Shown: positions 43,080-51,856, numbered from the stretch's first letter. The stretch is DNA of 64,000 bases from CAIYRG01 sp965247505 (GCA_965247505.1 OZ252020.1:4340001-4404000), one strand, 5' to 3'. The notes: generated from the letters alone by a model not told the origin. Translations and numbers: made by a program.

Positions 43080-45050
43080 ATTCGTCCCAAAGGCGCTGAC
43101 GTCAGACAGGCCGAGACGCTGACGGCGCGGTGGGTTATCGCTACAGAGGGGTGGCCGGACGAAGATCAAAACTGGTTTATCCGTAATGATGCCCTCGAGG
43201 ATGGTAGTCTGAGACGATGGTTGAAAATTCCTCATATAACTGGGAGCAATTTTCATGGAGCTGCCGTGGCTTCTGTTGCAGCGGGACGGGATTTCGGAGT
43301 TGCGCCTGGCGCCACGATTATTCCTATTGCCAAAGACTTTGACCCGGATAGGCAAAGCGATCAACGCACAGCAAATATTGGGTTACTTCTACAGATCCTG
43401 GGCTTAACCCCTCAAGATCGTCAGGAGCTTGATTCTCTTCTGGCGACCAGAACTAAGTCAAACTACGCGCAATACGACGTGATCAACCGGAGCTACGGGA
43501 TCGGGGTGTTCGACCCCGTAGCCATCTCGGCTGTCTTGAATGATGAAACGCAGTGGTGGGGCGAGGGGCTCCGGCTAATACTTCCACAGTTCTGGCGGGC
43601 ACAGATGCAGACTGGAACGCATCCAGATCACCGAACCATCGTAGTGTACTCGGCAGGGAATAGTTTCGAAGAGCGTAGCGGACTGGGGGCGGATATTCCT
43701 TTTTACGAGCCACATGTGAGAGGCCATCAACTATCGGTCATGGCGGTTGATAACTCTGGGAGCCATGCTACTTACACGAATTTTTGCGGCCAGCTTCCCA
43801 TTAACTGGGATGTTGAACGATGGGGTCGGCACTTCTGTCTGGCGGCGCCAGGGTCAGTGAATGCTGCGGGTAGTCCTGGAAGGGGATTTATCGCCCATGA
43901 AGTACAAGGAACGTCATTCGCGGCCCCGGTAGTAACCGGAGCGATTGCGCTTCTCATGGAGCACTTCCGGGGACAACTCGGTAATACCGAGATCGTCAAG
44001 CGTGTGGTTAACACGGCCAATAATGAAGGGATATACGCGGAGCTTGAGATATACGGAGCGGGCTTGCTCGACCTTGAGGCCGCGTTGCGACCGGTGGGAA
44101 GTACCGTCACCGGAACCTCATCACTCTACAGGGACACCATATTAACGGTCGTCAGTGCGCCGCCGGCAATGGGAAACATCGGACGGCGTTTAGCAGGATC
44201 GGGCGTCGAGGTTGCAAGCCTAGACAGTTGGGGAGCGCCGTTCTGGTCTTCACCTGAGGAGTTCGTTCACACGGTCTGGCATCCAACAAACGCAATAACC
44301 GCGTTTGCCAAGTCTCCAGACGCATGTTGTGCAGTTGATTGGCACAACCCATCGGTAGCGATTCCCGCTTTTGCCTCACCTGAGAATACCGGAGGCGGGG
44401 ATACTCATCTTGGATTTACGCCTGGAACCATAGCCGGACCGGTGAATGAGAACGGCCTTCGTCTATTGGTAGGCAAAGAAAGGATAGGTTTTGAGCAAGC
44501 TCCGGTTGACGGTTTCAGGTGGGGCGTCCTGGCAGACGCTGAGTCCTGGCAGGGCGGACGCGCTTCTGGCGCTTTCGGTGATCAGGTCCGGTCTATGTCT
44601 GCTTGGGTGGGGCGTCACGCCCAGGTTGAACTTGCTGAAGCGTGGACCTTGAACGCCTCCGCTACTTTGGCTTTTGGGCGCCCGTTCTTCCAGTCATGCG
44701 TTATGCTGGACGTTGGTACGCACGCTATGTCGGCGTGGGACATTGGAGTGGGGCGCGGTGAAAGAGGGCGTGGAACATGGTCGCGGTTGTCTTTATCCCA
44801 GCCTCTTCGCGCTGAATTGGGTAATGGCACGTTCACTTACCTTTCCGGGCTCAAGGACGGAGAGCGGGTCTATGACCATGCGAACTTCTCTCTGGCACCA
44901 GGAGGCCGCGAAGTTGAGTTGGCTTTAACCCAGGAAGCCCAGATTGGCTGGGGACGCGGTGTAATCCAGGTGGCGCATTCGTGGGACGCAAGACATGAGC
45001 CCGGCAGAAATCGCTCGCGCATTGGCGGGGCGTACCGGGTTAGCTGGTGA
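43080..45050 (+). pseudogene. Subtilisin-like (S8) serine protease, 5' end lost to IS3-C
   Basis: 656 in-frame codons remain. The His motif NFHGAAVASVAAG lies near 43255, the oxyanion Asn region in VVYSAGNS, and the nucleophile in GTSFAAPVVTGAIALLM near 43915. The N-terminal catalytic Asp region is missing. After the protease domain (to about residue 330) comes a 300-residue tail rich in Gly, Ser and aromatic residues, ending GGAYRVSW, which resembles an outer-membrane beta-barrel end, so the full protein may have been an autotransporter-like or cell-surface protease. Without the Asp it should be inactive. Confidence 0.75.
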
Positions 45051-45235
45051 GGGATTATTGTCAGAGTAAATCTGCCGTGCCCCTCCAGACTCCCCTCCAA
45101 GACAGCTTCCAACAAATCGCTTGGTCCCAGAAACCCAGATTAGGCCACATGCACATCCGTACCTATTCCGTACCTAAAACAGATTATTGGCTGTTTTTCT
45201 TGTTGCCAGACATGACGTAACTTATTGATTTTAAT

Positions 45236-45312
45236 TGGCGACCCCGGTAGGACTCGAACCTACGGCCCACAGCTTAGAAGGCTGTTGCTCTATCCAGCTG
45301 AGCTACGGGGTC
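45236..45312 (-). tRNA. tRNA-Arg (anticodon TCT)
   Basis: 77 nt. Acceptor GACCCCG pairs with CGGGGTC, discriminator G and encoded CCA; anticodon loop CTTCTAA with TCT; T-arm GTAGGTTCGAGTCCTAC. It stands between the island 1 region and the NDUFS4-type gene. Confidence 0.94.
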
Positions 45313-45364
45313 AGCGCCGGGCGGGAGATTAGCCCGCCCTAAGGCAAAAACGTAATCTCAAAAA

Positions 45365-45670
45365 TTAATGCGTCCAGGGAATTTTTCGATCGAAACGAAA
45401 ATTATCGGGATAGGACTTCGCTTTTAGTGAAGGATTATGGGGCTCGAACACCTGATAGGCGATCCCATTGCTTTCCGCATAGGCCGTCGCCTCTCCCATA
45501 GAGCCAAATTCGACTCTGACCTGCTGGCGCATATCGTCTGCGCTGGTCCAGCCCATTAGCGGATCTAGCGCGCGCGGAGATTGCGGCTCATATTCCAGCA
45601 CCCATTTCTTGGTGCGCGCTTTGCCGGACTGCATGGCGCTGCGTGAGGGCCGATAAATACGGGCCAGCAT
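45365..45670 (-). CDS. NDUFS4-family NADH:ubiquinone oxidoreductase accessory subunit
   Basis: 101 residues starting MLARIYRPSRSAMQSGKART with KKWVLEYEP, the ETC complex I subunit family (homolog of mitochondrial NDUFS4, 18 kDa). Conserved P-L-M-G-W-T-S...Q-V-R-V-E-F and NFRFDRKIPWTH are visible. It stabilises the N-module of complex I in Alphaproteobacteria and mitochondria. ATG 45670 has GGGAG upstream. The neighbour tRNA-Pro is displaced 14 kb away by island 2. Confidence 0.92.
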   Translation of the reverse strand: MLARIYRPSRSAMQSGKARTKKWVLEYEPQSPRALDPLMGWTSADDMRQQVRVEFGSMGEATAYAESNGIAYQVFEPHNPSLKAKSYPDNFRFDRKIPWTH

Positions 45671-45700
45671 CGATGGTTCTCCCAAATTAGGGCCGGTTTA

Positions 45701-45745
45701 TGGTCGGGGCGGCGTGATTCGAACACGCGACCCCCTGCTCCCAAA
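45701..45745. repeat. Island 2 attachment repeat (left copy)
   Basis: 45 bp identical to 59952-59996, the 3' half of tRNA-Pro(TGG) on the minus strand (TGGTCGGGGCGGCG... to ...CTGCTCCCAAA). Sequence diverges right after (TCCGAC against GCAGGT). Defines one end of the integrated island. Confidence 0.95.
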
Positions 45746-45887
45746 TCCGACGCAGACGCACTATGACGCAACACGCTGAAACGCGCAACACAGCGTAATT
45801 GTTCAGGAATTTCCTAATATATGTGAACATGCCGTTGCGGCCTATTTCCTCTTGTTTCATACATTTGGTGACCCCATACTGCGATTT

Positions 45888-45962
45888 GGGTCACATTGAT
45901 TTTGCACGTTTCGGCGAGACAGGAGGCCGCGCGTTCTGGCCTGGGTCACAAATTGGGTCACA
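45888..45962. promoter_or_regulatory. Candidate integrase arm-type sites (left end)
   Basis: GGGTCACA occurs at 45888, 45943 and 45955; the last two are 12 bp apart. The mirror arrangement TGTGACCC appears at 59885 and 59897, also 12 bp apart, at the other end of the island. The last copy abuts the GGAGGG ribosome site of the integrase gene, so bound protein could also regulate it. Confidence 0.6.
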
Positions 45963-45976
45963 TTGGAGGGTAAGGC

Positions 45977-47254
45977 ATGTTCACCGATAGGCAAGTACGC
46001 GCTCTTCGCTCAAAAGAAATTCGCTACGAAAAGAAAGAGCCAGGCCGAACTGGTCTCGCAATTCGCGTCTCGCCGAAGGGACGCAAGACTTGGTGTTTCG
46101 TCTATCGCTTCAACGGCGTTCAGAAGCGGATGGTCTTCGGAAACTATCCTCAGGTTGGAGTGGCCGACGCGCATGTCGCGCTTGCGAGCGCAAAACATAA
46201 TCTCGGGCTTGGCGTCGATCCCGGTGCCTTGGTGGCCGAGGAACGCGCAGTTGAGCGAAACGCTGAGACTGTCGACCAACTCGTGGATGAATACTTGGAG
46301 CGCCACGCAAGGCCAAATTTGAAGCCGTCGACAGCCGCAGAGGACGAAAGAATGCTACGGCGCGAGGTCCTGCCGTATTGGAAAGGCAGGAAGGCGAAAG
46401 AAATCACACGCCGCGACATCATTCGCGTGCTCGACAAAATCGAGGATCGTGGGACTCCGGTTCTTCGTAATCGGGTATGCGGCGTCATTTCTCGCGCGTT
46501 TAGATTTGCCCTTGATCGCAGAATCCTGGACGCGACACCTGCGGCAGGAATGCGCCGCATACCCGAAAAAAGTCGAGATCGTTTCCTTAGTACCGAGGAA
46601 ATTCGAAATTTTTGGTTGGGCCTAAGTAGCGCCGAAATGATGGCGTCTGTGCAGTTGGCGCTCAAATGGCTTCTCGTTTCTGGGCAGCGCCGTGCCGAAG
46701 TCGCGGGAACTTTCAGAAGCGAAATCGACACCGATGAAGCGCTTTGGACACTCCCCTCGGAAAGGACGAAAAATGGCCGTGCGAATCTGATTCCGCTGCC
46801 TCCATTGGCACTCTCGCTGCTTTCGGAGGTAGACCGAAATCGCGTCCGTCCCATTACGGTGCGTCAAAAGCTAAAGGGACAAAATTCGCCAGACGACAAT
46901 CAACCGTCCGCTTTTCTTTTCCCGTCTTGGCGTCTTGGAAAACCGTTGGAACCGTCCGCGCTGACTCGTGCGCTCAATCGCAATCGCGACAAATTAGGAA
47001 TCGGAGACGCCACAGTCCATGACCTGCGACGGACCTTCGCGTCGTGGCATGGCGAACTTGCGACCGCGCCCGAAATTTTGTCTGCGCTTCTGAACCATGC
47101 GCCGGTGACGATAACAGGCAGGGTATATAACCGATCCACGAACCTCGAATTGCGCCGCAAGGCGATGCAAACATGGTGCGCGTGGTTGGAGCGCGTCATC
47201 GCAGGCGAGCAGGTCACTGAGAAGATTATTACCTTCCGGAGGGCTGCCAGATGA
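45977..47254 (+). CDS. P4-type tyrosine integrase (island 2)
   Basis: 425 residues. The DUF4102 N terminus (MFTDRQVRALRSKEIRYEKK, GRTGLAIRVSPKGRKTW) is followed by the core-binding domain and catalytic residues Arg in SGQRRAEVAG, HxxR in VHDLRRTFASWHGE, His in LLNHAPVTITGRV and Tyr in VYNRSTN. GGAGGGTAAGGC precedes the ATG. It lies 230 bp from the 45-bp attachment repeat. Expected to recombine at tRNA-Pro(TGG). Confidence 0.94.
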   Translation: MFTDRQVRALRSKEIRYEKKEPGRTGLAIRVSPKGRKTWCFVYRFNGVQKRMVFGNYPQVGVADAHVALASAKHNLGLGVDPGALVAEERAVERNAETVDQLVDEYLERHARPNLKPSTAAEDERMLRREVLPYWKGRKAKEITRRDIIRVLDKIEDRGTPVLRNRVCGVISRAFRFALDRRILDATPAAGMRRIPEKSRDRFLSTEEIRNFWLGLSSAEMMASVQLALKWLLVSGQRRAEVAGTFRSEIDTDEALWTLPSERTKNGRANLIPLPPLALSLLSEVDRNRVRPITVRQKLKGQNSPDDNQPSAFLFPSWRLGKPLEPSALTRALNRNRDKLGIGDATVHDLRRTFASWHGELATAPEILSALLNHAPVTITGRVYNRSTNLELRRKAMQTWCAWLERVIAGEQVTEKIITFRRAAR

Positions 47255-47784
47255 CGCGGGCAACACGAGAACAGGTGAAATCCTTCTATGATAATTGGTG
47301 TCATCCAACGGTTGCAGAACGTCTTGCTTGGATTGACGCCGAGGCTGCCGACCGCGCAGCGCTTATAGAGTCAAGTGCAACGAAGGAAAGGGCCGACATT
47401 CAACGCTGGGCGTGCGACCAATTGAATGCGTGCGTTCTTTTTCAAGAGCCCCCGCCTTCGAACCTCGTACGCCTCATTAAGTTGCTTATTGGCGTTTCCG
47501 AAAAACCTCGGGCAAAAGTGAGAAACCGAAAAAAATGGCTGGAGGCGGTCAATTATGTGGCGCGGAATCCTAAAGCATCAGCTTCGCAAATCCGGAAAGC
47601 TATTGGCTACGATCAACTCACGCAAATCAAGAAATGGCTCGGACCGCCGGACTTTAAAAAAAGAGTTGAAACAGAACGGCTGATCCTCAAAGCAATAAGA
47701 ATGAAGCAGGGTAGACAAAAACCTTTTGCTACCCCCCCCGCTTCCGGAGGGTATCTGAGCGTTACGTCGGAATTCGTGAGGTAA
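47251..47784 (+). CDS. Hypothetical island protein coupled to integrase
   Basis: 177 residues starting MTRATREQVKSFYDNWCHPT, overlapping the integrase stop by 4 bp. Contains AVNYVARNPKASASQIRKAI, a possible winged-helix segment, and a basic C terminus. A run of eight C (47732-47739) encodes part of ATPPASGG. No known family recognised; perhaps a DNA-binding accessory factor. Confidence 0.65.
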   Translation: MTRATREQVKSFYDNWCHPTVAERLAWIDAEAADRAALIESSATKERADIQRWACDQLNACVLFQEPPPSNLVRLIKLLIGVSEKPRAKVRNRKKWLEAVNYVARNPKASASQIRKAIGYDQLTQIKKWLGPPDFKKRVETERLILKAIRMKQGRQKPFATPPASGGYLSVTSEFVR

Positions 47785-47790
47785 CGTGAA

Positions 47791-48003
47791 ATGCAAGACG
47801 CGAATAGTTGAGTCGTTCGTGAGGCTGAACGCTTTAAAATAACTGGAATCTCTAGGGTCCAATGGTGGAGGCTCGAGAGAGAGGGACGCGTGCCGCGTCG
47901 GCTTCAACTCAGCGTTTACGCCGTTGGTTGGCTCCGCCATGAATTGAATGAATGGATTTCAGCGCGCGCCGCCGAGCGAGACACCAATGCTCCCGCCCGA
48001 TGA
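47791..48003 (+). pseudogene. AlpA-like regulator with in-frame TGA
   Basis: ATG CAA GAC GCG AAT AGT then TGA (47809-47811); the frame continues VVREAERFKITGISRVQWWR, LEREGRVPRRLQLSVYAVGW and LRHELNEWISARA, a full AlpA/excisionase-like helix-turn-helix ending at 48003. No alternative ATG, GTG or TTG follows the stop before the conserved part. CGA to TGA would explain it. Either a dead gene or one started from a non-canonical codon. Confidence 0.7.
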
Positions 48004-48142
48004 AAACGGGAGCGCCGCAGCCAAGCGCATCAAACTTCGTTCGCGATTTAAGTTGACATCGCCAGAGACACTTCGGGCGGAATTAAAAGCTGAAGTTGAG
48101 AAGCAGACGCGGGACCGCCGCTGGTGGATCGATGCGAATTAA
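47987..48142 (+). CDS. Small hypothetical protein (51 aa)
   Basis: MLPPDENGSAAAKRIKLRSR followed by FKLTSPETLRAELKAEVEKQ and TRDRRWWIDAN. Charged, with a likely short helix, overlapping the end of the AlpA-like frame. The compact overlapping layout supports a real gene; function unknown. Confidence 0.5.
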   Translation: MLPPDENGSAAAKRIKLRSRFKLTSPETLRAELKAEVEKQTRDRRWWIDAN

Positions 48143-48144
48143 CA

Positions 48145-49081
48145 ATGTCGATCCCGCCGGAACAGAGCCCATCGGGAGTCTTCGCAATCGTCGACAACCG
48201 CATTGCGCGAGCGCGGAAAAATCTGAGCGATGGCGCCGTTGTCACATTCGCATATCTTTCGTCCAGAACCGGCCTTCAGGGCGGTGAGCGCGGCGAGTTT
48301 GCTACAATCCCAAGGGGGGGGCCTGGGGCTTGCCCTGGGCACTACTGAGCGAAGCGCGAAGCGGTACATCGCGGAACTGCGAGAGGCAGGCCACATTGAC
48401 GTGGCCCGGAGCGAAGGGCGCTCGTGGCACTACCGGCTTGAAACCGAATTGCGGCGCACGGCGACATTGGCGCGTGCGAGCTTCACTATTGTCGAATTTG
48501 TCGATGGTGAATGGTTAATGGCAGCTCGGCGCTGTTGGATTGGAATTCTAAGCTATTTGAACCGCAAGAATCGATTGGCCGTAGTCGGGATTGATAAGCT
48601 CGCCATCGCCATCGGAAAATCGCGCCGTCAGACGCAGAGATTAATTCGGGAACTCAAAAAAGCCGGGTTCCTGACGGTGACGCGGGGCAAGAGGTCGTGT
48701 TCGGTATACGCTCCCATAATTGCGCGCTCAGCACGACAGCCATGTCCCACTAAGCATGACAGCCATGACCCCCTTAAACATGACAGCCATGACCCCCTTT
48801 CAGTAACCGACAGTAATTCTTTTCAGGGAGCCAAACAGGCTTGCGAAACAGTGGGCTGTGGAAAGCGAGATTTTGGCGCTCTGATCGACGGCCTGCTCAG
48901 TGCAAACGCCAAAAAAAGAAAAATGGCTTTGGAGGGGATGGGAGCTGAGACGAAGACGGAGCGCATACTCCCACCTCAATTAAAGTTGCGAACGTTCAGG
49001 AAGGAAATGAAAAACCATGAGCAATGTCACGACAATTTGGCGGGGTTCAGAAAACAAAAGGGATATTGCAAGACGGCTTGA
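48145..49081 (+). pseudogene. Replication-initiator-like protein gene, frameshifted at a G8 tract
   Basis: Starts MSIPPEQSPSGVFAIVDNRI, then VVTFAYLSSRTGLQGGERGE up to ATIPRGG. At eight consecutive G (48314-48321) the coding frame shifts, and the continuation is GLALGTTERSAKRYIAELRE. With seven G the two halves join into one protein of about 311 residues. The N-terminal half holds winged-helix segments (TTERSAKRYIAELREAGHI; GKSRRQTQRLIRELKKAGFL), as in phage O-type initiators. A linker KHDSHDPLKHDSHDPL is encoded by DNA repeats. Could be a pseudogene, a phase-variable gene or an assembly error. Confidence 0.65.
48732..48800. repeat. Three tandem 23-24 bp repeats inside the initiator-like gene
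   Basis: CATGACAGCCATGACCCCCT at 48755 and 48779, with a diverged copy (CACGACAGCCATGTCCCACT) at 48732. Repeats in the linker region of phage O-type initiator genes often are the origin iterons bound by the same protein, which is my inference here. Confidence 0.6.
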
Positions 49082-49259
49082 GCTTATCCGTTCGGAAGAA
49101 AAATCTAGGGCCGAGGCCGAGGCCGATCAACGTCGTAAGGCACGCGCTGCCAAAGCGCATGGCAAGCAGATTGAGGCCGAACGGCAAGCCGCTTGGGCTG
49201 CCCACCAGTTGGATTTCAACCTCTCCGATATGAACCACAATGAACGGAAATCAGCATGA
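49017..49259 (+). CDS. Small hypothetical coiled-coil-like protein
   Basis: 80 residues, MSNVTTIWRGSENKRDIARR then a Lys/Arg/Glu/Ala-rich helix (KSRAEAEADQRRKARAAKAH). Overlaps the end of the initiator-like frame in another frame. Tight packing supports it; no known domain. Confidence 0.55.
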   Translation: MSNVTTIWRGSENKRDIARRLELIRSEEKSRAEAEADQRRKARAAKAHGKQIEAERQAAWAAHQLDFNLSDMNHNERKSA

Positions 49260-49519
49260 CTCGGCCTAATATCTCGTTCGAGCATCGGGGGCATTAACTG
49301 CGTGCAGACAAGGAGGGCCAATTGGCCCAGCTTGAACCTGTCACGAATGAACAAGCCGCCGTCACCTGAACGAAAGTCAGCGCGCAATGGTCGCGGCAAA
49401 ACTCCCAAAACTAAGACGCGATGGGGATCGTAGGTCGAATCAAACCGTCAATTGGCGGATTGAAAAAGTCACGCTCAGCAAATTTGCAAACCTTCAGTAC
49501 CGGCAGCGTAGGGTAGACA

Positions 49520-49541
49520 AGAGTCGTCAATTGACGACTCT
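49520..49541. promoter_or_regulatory. 22-bp perfect palindrome
   Basis: AGAGTCGTCAATTGACGACTCT-type symmetry centred at 49530/49531: arms AGAGTCGTCAA and TTGACGACTCT. Without a U-run it is more likely an operator than a terminator. Confidence 0.5.
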
Positions 49542-49725
49542 CAATCACGGAAAAGGTCTTGGATGTCGATCATGTGGCCGCGCTCTAAGAAACTTTTTTT
49601 GCCTCTGAATTTCAGGGATTGCCTGGATAAATAAATCTTCGCACACGCTGAAATTTAAAGCCGGAAATTGTCTTTGCATCTCCGGTTTTAGGTGGAGTAA
49701 AATCTCCTTGTTGGTCTTCCCGGAT

Positions 49726-49848
49726 ACGCCGAGCGCTATCCCGCATGGACCCGGACGTGGCAAGCCGAGCGCTGCGCACGTTAACCTGGTGACGGCAAGC
49801 CGAGCGCTGTCGTGTTCGCCAAGGAAATGAGGGGCAAGCCGAGCGCTG
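49726..49848. repeat. Direct repeats upstream of the capsid gene
   Basis: GGCAAGCCGAGCGCTG occurs at 49759, 49794 and 49833 (spacing 35 and 39 bp). A partial copy GCCGAGCGCT lies at about 49726. Placed 130-250 bp before the capsid ATG. Could be iterons, operators or packaging signals. Confidence 0.7.
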
Positions 49849-49977
49849 TCCATCACTCCAAGGTCATCAGCACAAACGATGAAACGTAAGGCCGCTTCAA
49901 GTGAAGTGGTTTCGCATTTTTTTCTTTTGGACGCTGATAGACCTAAGGCGAGCCGAAATAACATCAGGAGTAAGACC

Positions 49978-51282
49978 ATGACTTTTCACAATCGAAAACT
50001 TTTAAATTCCGCATCGCGTGGGATCGTTCGCGTTCGCGCCGATGGCAGTGCCGAGGTGGGCGCGTACATTCAAACCCTGACTAAGCAATTTGAGGACTTC
50101 AAAAAAACGCACTGCGCCCGGCTCGATGGCGTCGAGGCAAGTTGCGAAATGCTCGTTGATCGTTACGCAATGGAGCGGCTTTATGGAGGTCAGCCTTCAC
50201 CAGAGCGCATTGACGAAGACGAAGCGATTGCAGCCTTTCTGAGCGCCTCTCAACGCAAGCCGGTTTCAGTGGCTGAAGCGGATGAAGACTACCGGGCATC
50301 GCTCCGCGAATATGCACCCGCATTCGCGGCATGGCTCCGGCGTGGCGATGCGACACCTATGGACGTTAAGGCCGCGCTCCAAGTCGGTTCAGACCCGGAT
50401 GGGGGCTTTTTTGTAGCGCCCGAAATGGCCCGCGATATCTTAATTCGGACTCGCGAAACATCGCCGAGGCGCGAGATCGCAAGGGTGCAAGCGACAAGAT
50501 CGGACGCATTCGAGTTTCCAAATGACGTCCATGACGCAACAACCGGCGGCTGGATTGGCGAAACAGATTCGCGTGGGACCACGGACTCTCCCAAAGTCGG
50601 ATTACAGTGGATCGAAACGCACGAGCAATTTGCGCAGCCGGAAATCACTCAAAAGCTTTTGGATGATTCTTCATTCGATATTGAGGATTGGCTAGCTTCC
50701 AAGATTGCAGACAAACTCGGAAGAGATGAAGACTCCGCGTTTGTCGTTGGCAATGGCTCAAGCAAGCCCCGTGGATTTCTCGATTATGGCGATAGTTCCA
50801 CTACTGAAGCCGATGAGGACCGGCCATGGGGCAAACTTGAATACGTTCCCACCGGCACCGCCGGAGGGCTTGGGTCGAACGGCGATGCGTTGCATGATGT
50901 CGTCGGCGCGCTTCGTCCTATCTTCCGGCGCAATGCCGTTTGGGTTATGTCCCGCGAAACCGCTGCGCTCGTTCGCAAGCTGAAAAACACAAACGGCGAT
51001 TATCTCTGGTCCGATGGCTTAAGCCAAGATCAACCGTCGAGGTTACTTGGATTTCGCGTGCGGGATGATTTTGAGGGCATGCCCGCACCTGCGGCGAATT
51101 CATTCAGTATCGCGCTAGGCGATTTCCGGCGCGGTTACACGATCCTAGATCGAACTGCCGTCCGCACCTTGCGCGATCCGTTCACCAGAAAAGGTTTCGT
51201 GAAATTCTATAGCACAAAGCGTGTCGGCGGTGACGTTGTGAACTTCGACGCGATCAAACTCCTTAAGTTCAGTGTCGCCTGA
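49978..51282 (+). CDS. HK97-family major capsid protein
   Basis: 434 residues. The N-terminal scaffold-like helical region (to about 120; VGAYIQTLTKQFEDFKKTHC) is followed by the HK97 fold: AALQVGSDPDGGFFVAPEMA, ETSPRREIARVQATRSDAFE, IETHEQFAQPEITQKLLDDS, DSAFVVGNGSSKPRGFLDYG, ALRPIFRRNAVWVMSRETAA and ALGDFRRGYTILDRTAVRTL, the last a hallmark of this family. ATG 49978 has AGGAG 9 nt upstream. A strong hairpin follows. Unusually, no terminase, portal, prohead protease or tail gene is nearby, so the shell may be built with helper-phage parts. Confidence 0.93.
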   Translation: MTFHNRKLLNSASRGIVRVRADGSAEVGAYIQTLTKQFEDFKKTHCARLDGVEASCEMLVDRYAMERLYGGQPSPERIDEDEAIAAFLSASQRKPVSVAEADEDYRASLREYAPAFAAWLRRGDATPMDVKAALQVGSDPDGGFFVAPEMARDILIRTRETSPRREIARVQATRSDAFEFPNDVHDATTGGWIGETDSRGTTDSPKVGLQWIETHEQFAQPEITQKLLDDSSFDIEDWLASKIADKLGRDEDSAFVVGNGSSKPRGFLDYGDSSTTEADEDRPWGKLEYVPTGTAGGLGSNGDALHDVVGALRPIFRRNAVWVMSRETAALVRKLKNTNGDYLWSDGLSQDQPSRLLGFRVRDDFEGMPAPAANSFSIALGDFRRGYTILDRTAVRTLRDPFTRKGFVKFYSTKRVGGDVVNFDAIKLLKFSVA

Positions 51283-51334
51283 TCCGAATAAAGTCCGCGG
51301 CGATGGCGTACCTGCATTACGCCGCCGCCAGCGT

Positions 51335-51374
51335 ATGCGGCCCGGCCAGCGCTCGAAACCTAGTCGGGCCGCAT
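51335..51374 (+). terminator. Probable terminator after capsid gene
   Basis: Perfect 10-bp arms ATGCGGCCCG and CGGGCCGCAT around a 20-nt loop, followed by TTGTTTC. Confidence 0.65.
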
Positions 51375-51524
51375 TGTTTCCCAGCAAATCACCGCCTTTC
51401 CCCTCGGGGGGGGGGCTTCTATCTCTAGAGCAAATCGTTGGGGACCGAGCTGGGGGGCGTCTGTGTTCGCATGCAAAAAAACCGCAGGGGGTAGGCGTGG
51501 AGAAAGTAGCGTGTGGAGAAAGTG

Positions 51525-51842
51525 ATGCCTCCTAAGAGGAACACCAAGAGCGCACCGGCAAAACACGTTCGTAAAAAAACGCGCTCGTGTAAATCGTGCG
51601 CTAAGCGATTTCCCGTCACGCCGCGAGGCCGTCCAAAAGATTATTGCTCTACGGCTTGTAGGCGTGCGAACGAATTTGAAATCAGGCGTTTGAATAGTAG
51701 AATTGCCCGGCTTGAGGATCGCGCGAGCGCAAACCGCCTCGATCCGATCGCTATGGCAATTGGTTGTGGCGATGGCGGGCTTGCCGAAGAGATCGCGCTG
51801 CAACAGAAAAGATTGCGCGAACTTCTCAATACCGATGAATGA
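51525..51842 (+). CDS. Small Zn-ribbon-like protein 1 of 4
   Basis: 105 residues: basic start MPPKRNTKSAPAKHVRKKTR, then SCKSCAKRF...DYCSTACRRA (CxxC and CxxxC, likely one zinc site) and a helical tail NSRIARLEDRASANRLD. Stop overlaps the next frame's upstream start. A DNA-binding or terminase-small-subunit-like role is possible but unproven. Confidence 0.65.
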   Translation: MPPKRNTKSAPAKHVRKKTRSCKSCAKRFPVTPRGRPKDYCSTACRRANEFEIRRLNSRIARLEDRASANRLDPIAMAIGCGDGGLAEEIALQQKRLRELLNTDE

Positions 51843-51856
51843 AAGGGGCGTCTGCT

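Larger units (their letters stand above)
49260..49977. other. Leader region of the capsid gene, probably non-coding
   Basis: 718 bp with only very short frames (for example a 28-codon basic frame at 49347). It contains a 22-bp perfect palindrome and four GCCGAGCGCT-type direct repeats and ends with AGGAGT before the capsid ATG. Looks regulatory. No protease, portal or terminase gene is present. Confidence 0.55.

Noticed and set aside
24207..47811. Genome-wide recoding of TGA as a sense codon
   Set aside because: Many intact core genes end in TGA (for example aroK and aroB), so TGA is a normal stop; the in-frame cases are confined to mobile or decaying genes.
49726..49848. Possible CRISPR array
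   Set aside because: Only three to four 16-bp repeats with 19-23 bp gaps, no cas genes, and the repeat is too short; better explained as iterons or operators.
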